From assembly GCF_003231275.1 (NCBI RefSeq), contig NZ_QKVL01000045.1, positions 1-41,346 of the forward strand: a stretch of 41,346 nucleotides of DNA, written 5' to 3'. Both the position numbers and the translations under genes were made by a program. Numbering within the stretch: position 1 is the stretch's first letter; each line of letters opens with the position of its first letter. Shown here in pieces: positions 16,100 to 24,098 of the stretch. The DNA is from Pseudomonas huaxiensis. GTDB taxonomy: Bacteria > Pseudomonadota > Gammaproteobacteria > Pseudomonadales > Pseudomonadaceae. The notes under the pieces are model-generated. The model was given only the letters and a program-made list of their open reading frames with translations. It did not search any database and was not told where the DNA came from.

Positions 16100-16193
16100 C
16101 CCTGTGGGAGCTGGCTTGCCAGCGATTGCGTCAGACCAGACGACATCTGTTGTCACTGATGGCCTCATCGCTGGCAAGCCAGCTCCCACAGGG
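16100..16193. repeat. REP pair (inverted), GGGAGCTGGCTTGCCAGC type
   Basis: Two 27-bp arms (16100-16126 and 16167-16193) are perfect inverted copies separated by 40 bp. Each arm also contains its own small palindrome (CTGGCTTGCCAG). This is the paired REP (REPIN-like) layout common in intergenic regions of Pseudomonas. The arms can form a large hairpin in the mRNA between cheV and the next gene. Confidence 0.9.
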
Positions 16194-16234
16194 TCCAGCG
16201 GCATACGCCCTTACCCCAGCGGAGCCAACTCCCG

Positions 16235-16546
16235 ATGAAAGCGCAGACCCTCACCCTTCTCAGCACCCTCCTGCTGGCGGGCACCGCGCAGGCCTCCAGC
16301 GACCAGGCCTGGGCCGAACACGACAAGCAACTGCTGCGCGCCTGCACCCAGGCCAGCCAGCTCAAGGACGTCCGCGCCCTCGGCAAGAGCGCCGAATTCG
16401 ACGACCGCACCGGCTACTCCGCCTTGCTCCTGCAAGGCCGCTTCCCGCAAAAACACATGAACAACCGCAAGGGCACCGAACTGTGCCTCTACGACCGGCG
16501 CCACAAGACCGCCACCGTGACCGAATGGACCCCTGGCAAACCGTGA
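16235..16546 (+). CDS. Small secreted protein of unknown function
   Basis: A 103-residue protein with a clear signal peptide (MKAQTLTLLSTLLLAGTAQA, cleavage after Ala20), leaving about 83 residues in the periplasm or outside. The mature part is hydrophilic and has two cysteines (in RACTQ and ELCLYD) that could form a disulfide. I recognise no domain. Its stop codon overlaps the start of the following YkgJ-type gene, so the two are probably one operon with coupled translation. It follows a REP pair. A role as a small periplasmic partner is only a guess. Confidence 0.72.
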   Translation: MKAQTLTLLSTLLLAGTAQASSDQAWAEHDKQLLRACTQASQLKDVRALGKSAEFDDRTGYSALLLQGRFPQKHMNNRKGTELCLYDRRHKTATVTEWTPGKP

Positions 16547-17298
16547 GCAACGCTGAAGCGAACACCCTGCATTTCAACTGCACCGGCTGCGGCAAGTGCT
16601 GTACCGGCCACCATGTCCCGCTGACCCTGAGCGAAGCCCGCCAGTGGGTCGATGACGGCGGCCAGGTCATCGTGCTGGTCGAGGCGTTCCTCGACAACGG
16701 CCTGGGCCTGCCGGTCGAGCAGCAGGAACACGCCCGCCGTCGTTCCTGCGCAGTGCCCTGCGGCGCGACCGACGCCTTTGTCGCCATCACCTTCGCTGCC
16801 TTCAATCCGGGGCCGTGCCGCAACCTGGACGCCGACCTGCGCTGCCTGATCTACGAGCGCCGGCCGCTGGTTTGCCGCATCTATCCCATGGAGATCAATC
16901 CGCATATCCCGTTGCGCCCCGAGGCCAAGGACTGCCCGCCCGAAGCCTGGGAAAGCGGCGCGGCACTGATCCACCGCGAGCGCGTCGTGGACCCGCAACT
17001 GCTGGAACTGATCGAGCGTTCACGCCAGGCCGACCGCGAGGACATCCGCAACAAGGCCCTGGTCTGCCAACGCCTGGGCATCGACACCAGTGCGCTGAAA
17101 GGCAACGGCTTCACGGCTTATCTTCCGGACACGACGGCACTGCGCCAGGCCATGGTGGAAACGGCCAGCGAACCGGACGCGGCTCTCGCCGCCTGGACAT
17201 TACATGTGGAGGATGGCGACCTTGCCGGAAAGCTGAGCTCGGCAGGAGCCAGGATCACCGGCGTGAGCGCCGGGCACTACAGTTTCATCGGGTTCTGA
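16543..17298 (+). CDS. YkgJ-family cysteine-cluster protein
   Basis: A 251-residue cytoplasmic protein of the YkgJ family, about twice as long as the one at 4118-4477. It has CTGCGKCC (C13, C16, C19, C20), a SCAVPCG pair, and the family block LRCLIYERRPLVCRIYPM, which together could hold an Fe-S cluster or zinc. The C-terminal 100 residues have no recognised motif. Two starts are possible: GTG at 16543, which overlaps the stop of the preceding gene as GTGA (preferred, typical of coupled translation), or an in-frame ATG at 16525. Neither has a strong ribosome-binding site. Function is unknown. It is convergent with the receptor gene downstream, with only nine bases between the stops. Confidence 0.82.
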   Translation: MSNAEANTLHFNCTGCGKCCTGHHVPLTLSEARQWVDDGGQVIVLVEAFLDNGLGLPVEQQEHARRRSCAVPCGATDAFVAITFAAFNPGPCRNLDADLRCLIYERRPLVCRIYPMEINPHIPLRPEAKDCPPEAWESGAALIHRERVVDPQLLELIERSRQADREDIRNKALVCQRLGIDTSALKGNGFTAYLPDTTALRQAMVETASEPDAALAAWTLHVEDGDLAGKLSSAGARITGVSAGHYSFIGF

Positions 17299-17300
17299 TA

Positions 17301-17319
17301 CGGCGTCTTATTGACGCCG
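17301..17319. terminator. Short hairpin between convergent genes
   Basis: CGGCGTC (17301-17307) pairs perfectly with GACGCCG (17313-17319) around a five-base loop. It lies between the ykgJ-like stop and the receptor stop and overlaps the latter. No T run follows on either side, so termination activity is doubtful. Confidence 0.3.
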
Positions 17320-18891
17320 GCACCAGAACTCTTCGGCCAGGCGACGCAGGTCTTCGGCAAGACCGGCCACGTCACTGGCAGTGGAATGACCGCGCTGACC
17401 GGCAGTGACACTCTGCTCACTGGCCTGGCGGATGCTGATGATGTTGCGGTTGATGTCTTCGCTGACCAGGCTCTGCTGCTCGACCGCCGAAGCGATCTGC
17501 ATGCTCATCTCGCTGATCTGATTGACCCGCTGGCTGATGCCGTGCAGCGCCTGGGTCGCGTGCTGGGCCTGTTCGACGCTTTGCCCGGCGTGATCACTGC
17601 TCTGCTGCATCGCCACCACCGCGTCACGGGCGCCGCTCTGCAGCACACTGATCATCCGCTGGATTTCCCCGGTCGATTGCGCGGTGCGCTGGGCCAGGCC
17701 GCGGACCTCATCGGCAACCACGGCAAACCCGCGTCCATGATCACCCGCCCGGGCGGCTTCGATCGCGGCGTTGAGGGCCAGCAAGTTGGTCTGCTCGGCG
17801 ATGCTGTGGATAACTTCCAGCACGCCGGAAATCTCCTCGCTATGGTTCTCCAGGGTGTGCACCACTTCCGTGGCTTCGGCCAGGGCGTTGGCCAGTTGCA
17901 GGATGGTCGTGCGGCTCTGGTCAACCAGGTTGTGGCCGACCTGGGTTTCATCCTCGGCCTGATCCGCCGCGCGGGATGCCTGCTGGGCGCTGCTGGCCAC
18001 TTCCGCCACCCGGGCCGCCATGCGGTTGATCGCATCGGCCACCTGATCCGCGTCGCCCTGCTGGCCGACCGTGGTGGTGTGGCTGTGTTGCAGATGGCTG
18101 GCGAGGTCGGCGGTGTGCCCGGCCAGACGCTTGGAGGTGTCGCCGATGCGGCCGACCACGGCGCCCATCTGCGCTTCGAGCATCTGCAGGGCGAATTCGA
18201 TCTGCCCCACTTCATCACGGCGACCGGTGTACAACTGCTGGCTCAGCGGGTTGTCCGCCACTTCGTTGGCCCGTGCGCGCAACCGCTCCAGCGGGCGCAA
18301 GGTCCGCGAGATCAGCAGCGCGCCAAGCGCCACGAAGACCAGCCACTCCACCGCGCCCTGCAAGGGAAACTCCGGCAACAACAGGCGGCTGCCGCCCATG
18401 ACCAGCGCCAGCAGCCCGGCCAGGTTCAGCGCCAGGCGCTTGCCCAGGCCCAGCACCGGCAGACGATCACGCCAGGTCAGCGCGCCGTTGCGCAGTTTGG
18501 CGTAATGCAGTTCGGCGGCGGCCACCTGGGCTCGGGTCGGCTTGGTGCGCACCGATTGATATTCCACCGTTTCACCATGGCTGGTGATCGGCGAGACAAA
18601 CGCGCTGACCCAATAGTGATCGCCGTTCTTGCAGCGGTTCTTCACCAGGCCCATCCACGAGCGGCCCCTTTTCAGGGTTGCCCACATATGTTCGAACGCT
18701 GCAGAAGGCATGTCCGGGTGGCGGACGATATGATGCGCGCTCCCGATAAGCTCTTCCCGGGAGAAGCCGCTGATCTTTATGAATTCGTCGTTGGCGTAGG
18801 TTATGGCACTGGTGAGATCAGTGGTGGAAAGGATGTTAGCGTCACCACGGTAATCCACATTGCGACCGGTCACAGGCAGATTGCTCTTCAT
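17308..18891 (-). CDS. aer: Aer-like PAS-containing methyl-accepting chemotaxis protein
   Basis: A 527-residue energy-taxis type receptor. The N-terminal PAS domain (about 10-125) contains ITYANDEFIKISGFSREELIGS and NGDHYWVSAFVSP, as in Aer, where PAS binds FAD and senses redox state. Two hydrophobic segments around residues 150-195 act as the membrane anchor with almost no periplasmic loop, followed by a HAMP-like linker and the MCP signalling domain (about 250-527). The signalling tip EQTNLLALNAAIEAARAG and FAVVADEVRGLAQRT are intact. There is no ligand-binding periplasmic domain, so the stimulus must be internal. P. putida and P. aeruginosa have several Aer-type receptors; which one this matches is uncertain. 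Confidence 0.85.
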   Translation of the reverse strand: MKSNLPVTGRNVDYRGDANILSTTDLTSAITYANDEFIKISGFSREELIGSAHHIVRHPDMPSAAFEHMWATLKRGRSWMGLVKNRCKNGDHYWVSAFVSPITSHGETVEYQSVRTKPTRAQVAAAELHYAKLRNGALTWRDRLPVLGLGKRLALNLAGLLALVMGGSRLLLPEFPLQGAVEWLVFVALGALLISRTLRPLERLRARANEVADNPLSQQLYTGRRDEVGQIEFALQMLEAQMGAVVGRIGDTSKRLAGHTADLASHLQHSHTTTVGQQGDADQVADAINRMAARVAEVASSAQQASRAADQAEDETQVGHNLVDQSRTTILQLANALAEATEVVHTLENHSEEISGVLEVIHSIAEQTNLLALNAAIEAARAGDHGRGFAVVADEVRGLAQRTAQSTGEIQRMISVLQSGARDAVVAMQQSSDHAGQSVEQAQHATQALHGISQRVNQISEMSMQIASAVEQQSLVSEDINRNIISIRQASEQSVTAGQRGHSTASDVAGLAEDLRRLAEEFWCRRQ

Positions 18892-19029
18892 CGAGAGGCG
18901 CTCGTCATTCGGATGAGGGGGTTATAAAGCAGGGCGGAAATACTACGGGCGGCCCCTTGCGCGCACCTTGATCCAGAGCAGCATTACGGCCCTTTGCCAT
19001 CACCGTCTGTCCGCCGCATCCCGGTTAAC

Positions 19030-19081
19030 TGACAGCCGTGACAGCTAGCCGTCACGCTGCCGACCCGGTCTGATCTATATA
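19030..19081 (+). promoter_or_regulatory. Candidate promoter/operator of the RND pump operon
   Basis: TGACAGC is repeated at 19030-19036 and 19039-19045 (9-bp period). The second copy also forms half of the inverted repeat CGTGAC-N8-GTCACG (19037-19056). A good -10 element, TATATA (19076-19081), follows at a distance that puts the repeats over a poor -35. Such an arrangement suits activation by an OmpR-type regulator, and one is encoded at the end of this operon. The region 18892-19125 holds no gene. Confidence 0.4.
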
Positions 19082-19125
19082 AACGTAATAGCCCTCTCTC
19101 CCACCTGTCCCGGCACCTTTGACGC

Positions 19126-20301
19126 ATGCGAATTACCAGCCCCCGAACGCTGCTTGTCCTGCTTGCCATTGTCCTCCTGGCCGTCGCGGTCTGGTTCGTC
19201 AATGAGCGCCCGCGCACCGCCCGGAGCACCCAGCCCACGGCCATTCCGGTCAGTGTGATCACGGTCAAGCGCGAGGATGTCCCGCGTTACCTGAGCGCCA
19301 TCGGCACCGTGCAGTCGCTGCACAGCGTGGTGATTCGCCCGCAAGTGGAAGGCGTGCTGACCCGCATCGCCGTGCAGGAAGGCCAGACCGTTCGCGAAGG
19401 CGACCTGCTGGCGATCCTCGATGACCGCGCCATCCGCGCCAGCCTCGACCAGGCCCGGGCCCAGCTCAAACAGAGCCAGGCGCAGTTGCAGGTAGCCCAG
19501 GTGGACCTCAAGCGCTATCGCCTGCTCAGCGAAGACAACGGCATCTCGCGGCAGACCCTCGACCAGCAACAAGCGCTAGTCAACCAGCTCGACGCCAGCA
19601 TCCTCGGCAACCAGGCGAGCATCGCCGCCGCCGAAGTGCAGTTGTCCTATACCCGGGTGCTGTCGCCGGTGAGCGGCCGGGTCGGCATCCGCAATGTCGA
19701 CGAAGGCAATCTGGTGCGCAGCAGCGACACCCAGGGCCTGTTCAGCGTGACCCGCATGGACCCGATCGCCGTGGAGTTCTCGGTTCCGCAACAATGGCTG
19801 CCGACCCTGCAACAACTGGTCGCCAGCAGCGAGCCCGCGCCGATCAAGGCGTTCCTGGAAGGTGACGGCGACAGCGGCGGCACGCTACTCGGCGAAGGCC
19901 GCCTGAGCCTGATCGACAACCAGATCGCCGCCGGCACCGGCACCCTGCGGGCCAAGGCCACCTTCAGCAACGTCGACGCCCGCCTCTGGCCCGGCCAACT
20001 GGTCAGCCTGCGGGTGCAGACCGGCGTCGAGCGCGACGCGCTGGTGGTACCGCCGGGCGTGGTGCGTCAGGGCGTGGACCAGCATTTCGTCTACCGCATC
20101 AACGGCGACAAGGCCGAGGCCGTGACGGTCAAGGTGCTGTATCAGGACAGCCGGCTGAACGTCATCAGCGGCGTGGACACCAATGACCGGCTCGTCGCCG
20201 ACGGCCAGTCGCGGCTCAAGCCCGGCGCCACGGTGGAAGTCCTCGACACCGCGCCGCCTGCGCAGAACGTCGCCCGCAGCGATGCGAGCGTGCAGCCATG
20301 A
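19126..20301 (+). CDS. mexM: RND efflux periplasmic adaptor subunit (MexM-like)
   Basis: A 391-residue membrane-fusion protein that links an inner-membrane RND pump to an outer-membrane channel. It has an N-terminal hydrophobic anchor (residues 8-24) with no lipobox, the first beta-barrel/lipoyl half (IGTVQSLHSVVIRPQVEGVLTRI; EGQTVREGDLLAILDD), an alpha-hairpin rich in Gln/Ala (about 100-150), and the second lipoyl half (LSYTRVLSPVSGRVGIRNVDEG). MdtA and MuxA are close relatives. The name mexM rests on gene order: adaptor, a single permease, response regulator, kinase, as in PA1435-PA1438 of P. aeruginosa. No clear ribosome-binding site precedes the ATG. It overlaps the next gene by four bases (ATGA). 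Confidence 0.82.
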   Translation: MRITSPRTLLVLLAIVLLAVAVWFVNERPRTARSTQPTAIPVSVITVKREDVPRYLSAIGTVQSLHSVVIRPQVEGVLTRIAVQEGQTVREGDLLAILDDRAIRASLDQARAQLKQSQAQLQVAQVDLKRYRLLSEDNGISRQTLDQQQALVNQLDASILGNQASIAAAEVQLSYTRVLSPVSGRVGIRNVDEGNLVRSSDTQGLFSVTRMDPIAVEFSVPQQWLPTLQQLVASSEPAPIKAFLEGDGDSGGTLLGEGRLSLIDNQIAAGTGTLRAKATFSNVDARLWPGQLVSLRVQTGVERDALVVPPGVVRQGVDQHFVYRINGDKAEAVTVKVLYQDSRLNVISGVDTNDRLVADGQSRLKPGATVEVLDTAPPAQNVARSDASVQP

Positions 20302-23300
20302 ACGCCGCCCTGCCCAATGGCCGCCGCGGCCTGTTCGGCTGGTGCATCGACCGTCCCATCGCCACTCTGCTGTTGACCTTCGCGTTGGTCCTGCTCGGCG
20401 TGGTGGCCTTCCCGCGCCTGCCCGTGGCGCCGCTGCCGGAAGCGGATTTCCCGACCATCCAGGTCAGCGCCCAGCTCCCCGGCGCCAGCCCGGAAACCAT
20501 GGCCTCGTCGGTGGCGACACCGCTGGAAGTGCAGTTCAGCGCCATCCCCGGCATGACCCAGATGACCTCCAGCAGCGCCTTGGGCTCAACCAGCCTGATC
20601 CTGCAATTCACCCTCGACAAAAACATCGATACCGCTGCCCAGGAAGTCCAGGCGGCGATCAACACCGCCTCCGCGCGCCTGCCCCAGGACATGCCCAGCC
20701 CGCCGACCTGGCGCAAGGTCAACCCGGCCGACAGCCCGGTGCTGATCCTCACCCTCAGTTCCGACCAGATGCCCGCCAACGAGCTGAGCGACTACGCCGA
20801 AACCCTGCTGGCCCGGCAACTGAGCCAGATCGACGGCGTCGGCCTGGTCAACATCACCGGCCAGCAGCGCCCGGCGATCCGCGTGCAGGCGCAGCCCGAG
20901 AAACTCGCCGCCCTCGGCCTGACCCTCGCCGACCTGCGCCTGGCCATCCAGCAGACCAGCCTGAACCTGGCCAAGGGCGCGCTGTATGGCGCCAACAGCG
21001 TCTCGACCCTGGCCACCAACGACCAGTTGTTCCACCCCGAGCAATACGCGCAGTTGATCGTCTCTTACCGCGACGGCGCACCGGTCCAGCTCAAGGACGT
21101 GGCGCGGGTCATCAACGGCTCGGAAAACGCCTACGTCAAGGCCTGGTCCGGCGACCAGCAGGGTCTGAACCTGGTGATCTTCCGCCAGCCCGGGGCGAAC
21201 ATCGTCGACACCGTTGACCGGGTCAACGAAGCGCTGCCGCGGCTGGAAGAAATGCTGCCGGGCACGGTGCAGGTCGCAGTACTGCAGGACCGTACCCAGA
21301 CCATCCGCGCCTCGCTGCATGAAGTGGAAATAACCCTCGGCATCGCCGTGCTGCTGGTGATCGCGGTGATGGCGCTGTTCCTGCGGCAATGGTCAGCGAC
21401 CCTGATCGTCTCGGCGGTGCTGGTGGTCTCGCTGATCGCCAGTTTCGCGATGATGTACCTGTTCGGCTTCAGCCTGAACAACCTGACGCTGGTGGCCATC
21501 GTCATCGCCGTGGGTTTCGTGGTGGACGACGCCATCGTCGTGGTGGAGAACATCCACCGTCACCTCGAAGCCGGCGACAGCCGCGTCGAAGCAGCGCTCA
21601 AGGGCGCCCGGGAAATCGGCTTCACCGTGGTCTCCATCAGCTTCTCGCTGGTGGCGGCGTTCATTCCGCTGCTGTTCATGGGCGGCGTGGTCGGCCGGCT
21701 GTTCAAGGAATTCGCCCTGACCGCCACCAGCACCATCCTGATTTCCGTGCTGGTGTCGCTGACCCTGGCGCCGACTCTGTGCGCGCTGTTCATGAACGCG
21801 CCCTCTCATGACAAACCACAGAAACCCGGTTTCGGCGAACGCCTGCTGGCCGGTTACGAGCGCTTGCTGGACAAGGCCCTGGCTCACCAGAAAACCATGC
21901 TCGGCATCTTCGGCCTCAGCCTGGCACTGGCGGTGATCGGCTACATCGCCATCCCCAAGGGCTTCTTCCCGGTGCAGGACACCGGTTTCGTGCTGGGCAC
22001 CAGCGAGGCCGCGGCCGATATTTCCTTCCCGGACATGGTCGCCAAGCACCAGGCGCTGGCCAAGATCATCGAAGCCGATCCGGCGGTCCGTGCGTTCTCC
22101 CATTCCGTCGGCGTCACTGGCAGCAACCAGACCATCGCCAACGGCCGCTTCTGGATTTCCCTCAAGGACCCGGGCGAGCGCGATGTCTCGGCCAGCGAGT
22201 TCATCGACCGCCTGCGCCCTAAACTGGCCAAGGTGCCGGGCGTGGTGCTCTACCTGCGCGCCGGCCAGGACATCAACCTCAGTTCCGGCCCCAGCCGCAG
22301 CCAGTACCAATACGTGCTCAAGAGCAACGACGGCCCGGCGCTGAACCTGTGGACCGAGCGCCTGACCGAACGGCTGAAGGCCAACCCGGCGTTCCGCGAC
22401 CTGTCCAACGACCTGCAACTGGGCGCCAGCGTCACCCGCATCGAGATCGACCGACAGGCCGCGGCGCGCTTCGGCCTGACCACCACTGACATCGACCAGG
22501 CGCTCTACGACGCCTTCGGCCAGCGGCAGATCAGCGAGTTCCAGACCGAGACCAACCAGTACAAGGTCATCCTCGAACTGGACGCCCGCCAGCGTGGCCG
22601 TGCCGAAAGCCTGAATTCGTTCTATCTGCGCTCGCCGCTGAGCGGCGAAATGGTCCCGCTGGCCGCCGTGGCGAAAGTCGCCGCGCCAAGCACCGGCCCG
22701 CTGTCCATCAGTCATGACGGCCTGTTCCCGGCCGCCAACCTGTCGTTCAACCTGGCGCCCGGCGTGGCCCTCGGCGATGCCGTGGCGATCCTCGAACGCA
22801 CCCAGCTCGAACTGGGCATGCCGGCCTCCATCAGCGGATCGTTCCAGGGCGCTGCGCAGGCGTTCCAGAGTTCGCTGTCGAGCCAGCCCTGGCTGATCCT
22901 CGCCGCGCTGGTGGCGGTGTACATCATCCTCGGCGTGCTCTACGAGAGCTTCGTCCACCCGCTGACGATCATTTCCACCCTGCCCCCGGCCGGCCTCGGC
23001 GCCCTGACGTTGCTGTGGCTGTGGGGCCAGGACTTCACGATCATGGGCCTGATCGGCGTGGTGCTGCTGATCGGCATCGTCAAGAAGAACGGCATCCTGC
23101 TGATCGACTTCGCCCTCGACGCCCAACGCAACCATGGCATGAGCCCCGAGGAAGCGATCCACAAAGCCTGCCTGACGCGTTTCCGGCCCATCATGATGAC
23201 CACCCTCGCCGCCCTGTTCGGTGCCGTGCCGCTCATGCTCGGCGCCGGGGCCGGCGCCGAGTTGCGCCAGCCGCTGGGCATCGCCGTGGTCGGCGGGCTG

Positions 23301-23414
23301 CTGGTCAGTCAGGCCCTGACACTGTTCACCACCCCGGTCATATACTTGGCCCTGGAGCGCCTGTTCCACCGGCGCCAGCGCGCTGCTGAAGCGCCCCGGC
23401 CGATTGCCCATTGA
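20298..23414 (+). CDS. mexN: RND efflux permease (MexN-like)
   Basis: A 1038-residue inner-membrane proton-driven drug exporter of the HAE-1/MdtC type. It begins with the usual cytoplasmic N-terminus and first helix (FGWCIDRPIATLLLTFALVLLGVVAFPRL in two blocks), carries the proton-relay Asp pair in helix 4 (VGFVVDDAIVVVENIHRHLE), and has two large periplasmic loops and about twelve helices. GVVLLIGIVKKNGILLIDFAL in the C-terminal half contains the relay Lys. Substrates cannot be read from sequence; P. aeruginosa MexMN exports chloramphenicol-type drugs, by established work. No outer-membrane channel gene is nearby, so it must borrow one such as OprM. Only one permease is present, unlike mdtABC or muxABC, which have two. 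Confidence 0.88.
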   Translation: MNAALPNGRRGLFGWCIDRPIATLLLTFALVLLGVVAFPRLPVAPLPEADFPTIQVSAQLPGASPETMASSVATPLEVQFSAIPGMTQMTSSSALGSTSLILQFTLDKNIDTAAQEVQAAINTASARLPQDMPSPPTWRKVNPADSPVLILTLSSDQMPANELSDYAETLLARQLSQIDGVGLVNITGQQRPAIRVQAQPEKLAALGLTLADLRLAIQQTSLNLAKGALYGANSVSTLATNDQLFHPEQYAQLIVSYRDGAPVQLKDVARVINGSENAYVKAWSGDQQGLNLVIFRQPGANIVDTVDRVNEALPRLEEMLPGTVQVAVLQDRTQTIRASLHEVEITLGIAVLLVIAVMALFLRQWSATLIVSAVLVVSLIASFAMMYLFGFSLNNLTLVAIVIAVGFVVDDAIVVVENIHRHLEAGDSRVEAALKGAREIGFTVVSISFSLVAAFIPLLFMGGVVGRLFKEFALTATSTILISVLVSLTLAPTLCALFMNAPSHDKPQKPGFGERLLAGYERLLDKALAHQKTMLGIFGLSLALAVIGYIAIPKGFFPVQDTGFVLGTSEAAADISFPDMVAKHQALAKIIEADPAVRAFSHSVGVTGSNQTIANGRFWISLKDPGERDVSASEFIDRLRPKLAKVPGVVLYLRAGQDINLSSGPSRSQYQYVLKSNDGPALNLWTERLTERLKANPAFRDLSNDLQLGASVTRIEIDRQAAARFGLTTTDIDQALYDAFGQRQISEFQTETNQYKVILELDARQRGRAESLNSFYLRSPLSGEMVPLAAVAKVAAPSTGPLSISHDGLFPAANLSFNLAPGVALGDAVAILERTQLELGMPASISGSFQGAAQAFQSSLSSQPWLILAALVAVYIILGVLYESFVHPLTIISTLPPAGLGALTLLWLWGQDFTIMGLIGVVLLIGIVKKNGILLIDFALDAQRNHGMSPEEAIHKACLTRFRPIMMTTLAALFGAVPLMLGAGAGAELRQPLGIAVVGGLLVSQALTLFTTPVIYLALERLFHRRQRAAEAPRPIAH

Positions 23415-23423
23415 GAGCCGACC

Positions 23424-24098
23424 ATGCGCGTGCTGATTATCGAAGACGAAGAAAAAACCGCCGACTACCTGCATCGCGGCCTGACCGAGCAGGGCTTTAC
23501 CGTGGACCTGGCGCGGGACGGCATCGAAGGCCTGCACCTGGGGCTGGAGGGTGATTACTCGGTGATCGTCCTCGACGTCATGCTCCCCGGCCTCGACGGC
23601 TATGGCGTGCTGCGCGCGCTGCGGGCGCGCAAGCAGACCCCGGTGATCATGCTGACCGCCCGCGAGCGCGTCGAAGACCGCATCCACGGCCTGCGCGAAG
23701 GCGCCGACGACTACCTCGGCAAGCCGTTCTCGTTCCTCGAACTGGTGGCGCGCCTGCAAGCCCTGACCCGGCGCAGCGGCGGCCACGAACCGGTGCAGAT
23801 CCAGGTCGCCGACCTCTGGGTCGACCTGATCAGCCGCAAGGCCAGCCGCGCCGGCCAACGCCTGGACCTGACCGCCAAGGAGTTCTCGCTGCTCAGCGTG
23901 CTGGCCCGTCGTCAGGGCGAGATCCTGTCGAAGACGGCAATTGCCGAGCTGGTCTGGGATATCAATTTCGACAGCGACGCCAACGTCGTCGAGGTGGCGA
24001 TCAAGCGCCTGCGCGCCAAGCTCGACGGACCGTTCGAAACCAAACTGCTGCACACCATCCGAGGCATGGGCTATGTCCTGGAAAACCGCGCGAACTAA
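23424..24098 (+). CDS. OmpR-family response regulator of the pump operon
   Basis: A 224-residue response regulator. The receiver has the acidic pocket (IIEDEE), phospho-acceptor D51 (VIVLDVMLPGLDG), the Thr in MLTARERV and the Lys in YLGKPF. The winged-helix output domain (about 130-224) is of the OmpR/PhoB type (LDLTAKEFSLL; IAELVWDINFDSDANVVEVAIKRLRAKLD). It resembles the heavy-metal group (CopR/IrlR/CusR). It starts nine bases after the permease gene and its end overlaps the kinase start by 26 bases. It most likely regulates this operon; the TGACAGC repeats upstream of the adaptor gene are a candidate target. Confidence 0.92.
   Translation: MRVLIIEDEEKTADYLHRGLTEQGFTVDLARDGIEGLHLGLEGDYSVIVLDVMLPGLDGYGVLRALRARKQTPVIMLTARERVEDRIHGLREGADDYLGKPFSFLELVARLQALTRRSGGHEPVQIQVADLWVDLISRKASRAGQRLDLTAKEFSLLSVLARRQGEILSKTAIAELVWDINFDSDANVVEVAIKRLRAKLDGPFETKLLHTIRGMGYVLENRAN

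Noticed and set aside
18892..19020. A FliA-type promoter for the aer-like gene
   Set aside because: No convincing TAAA-N15-GCCGATAA match; only a weak sigma70-like TATAAC was seen.
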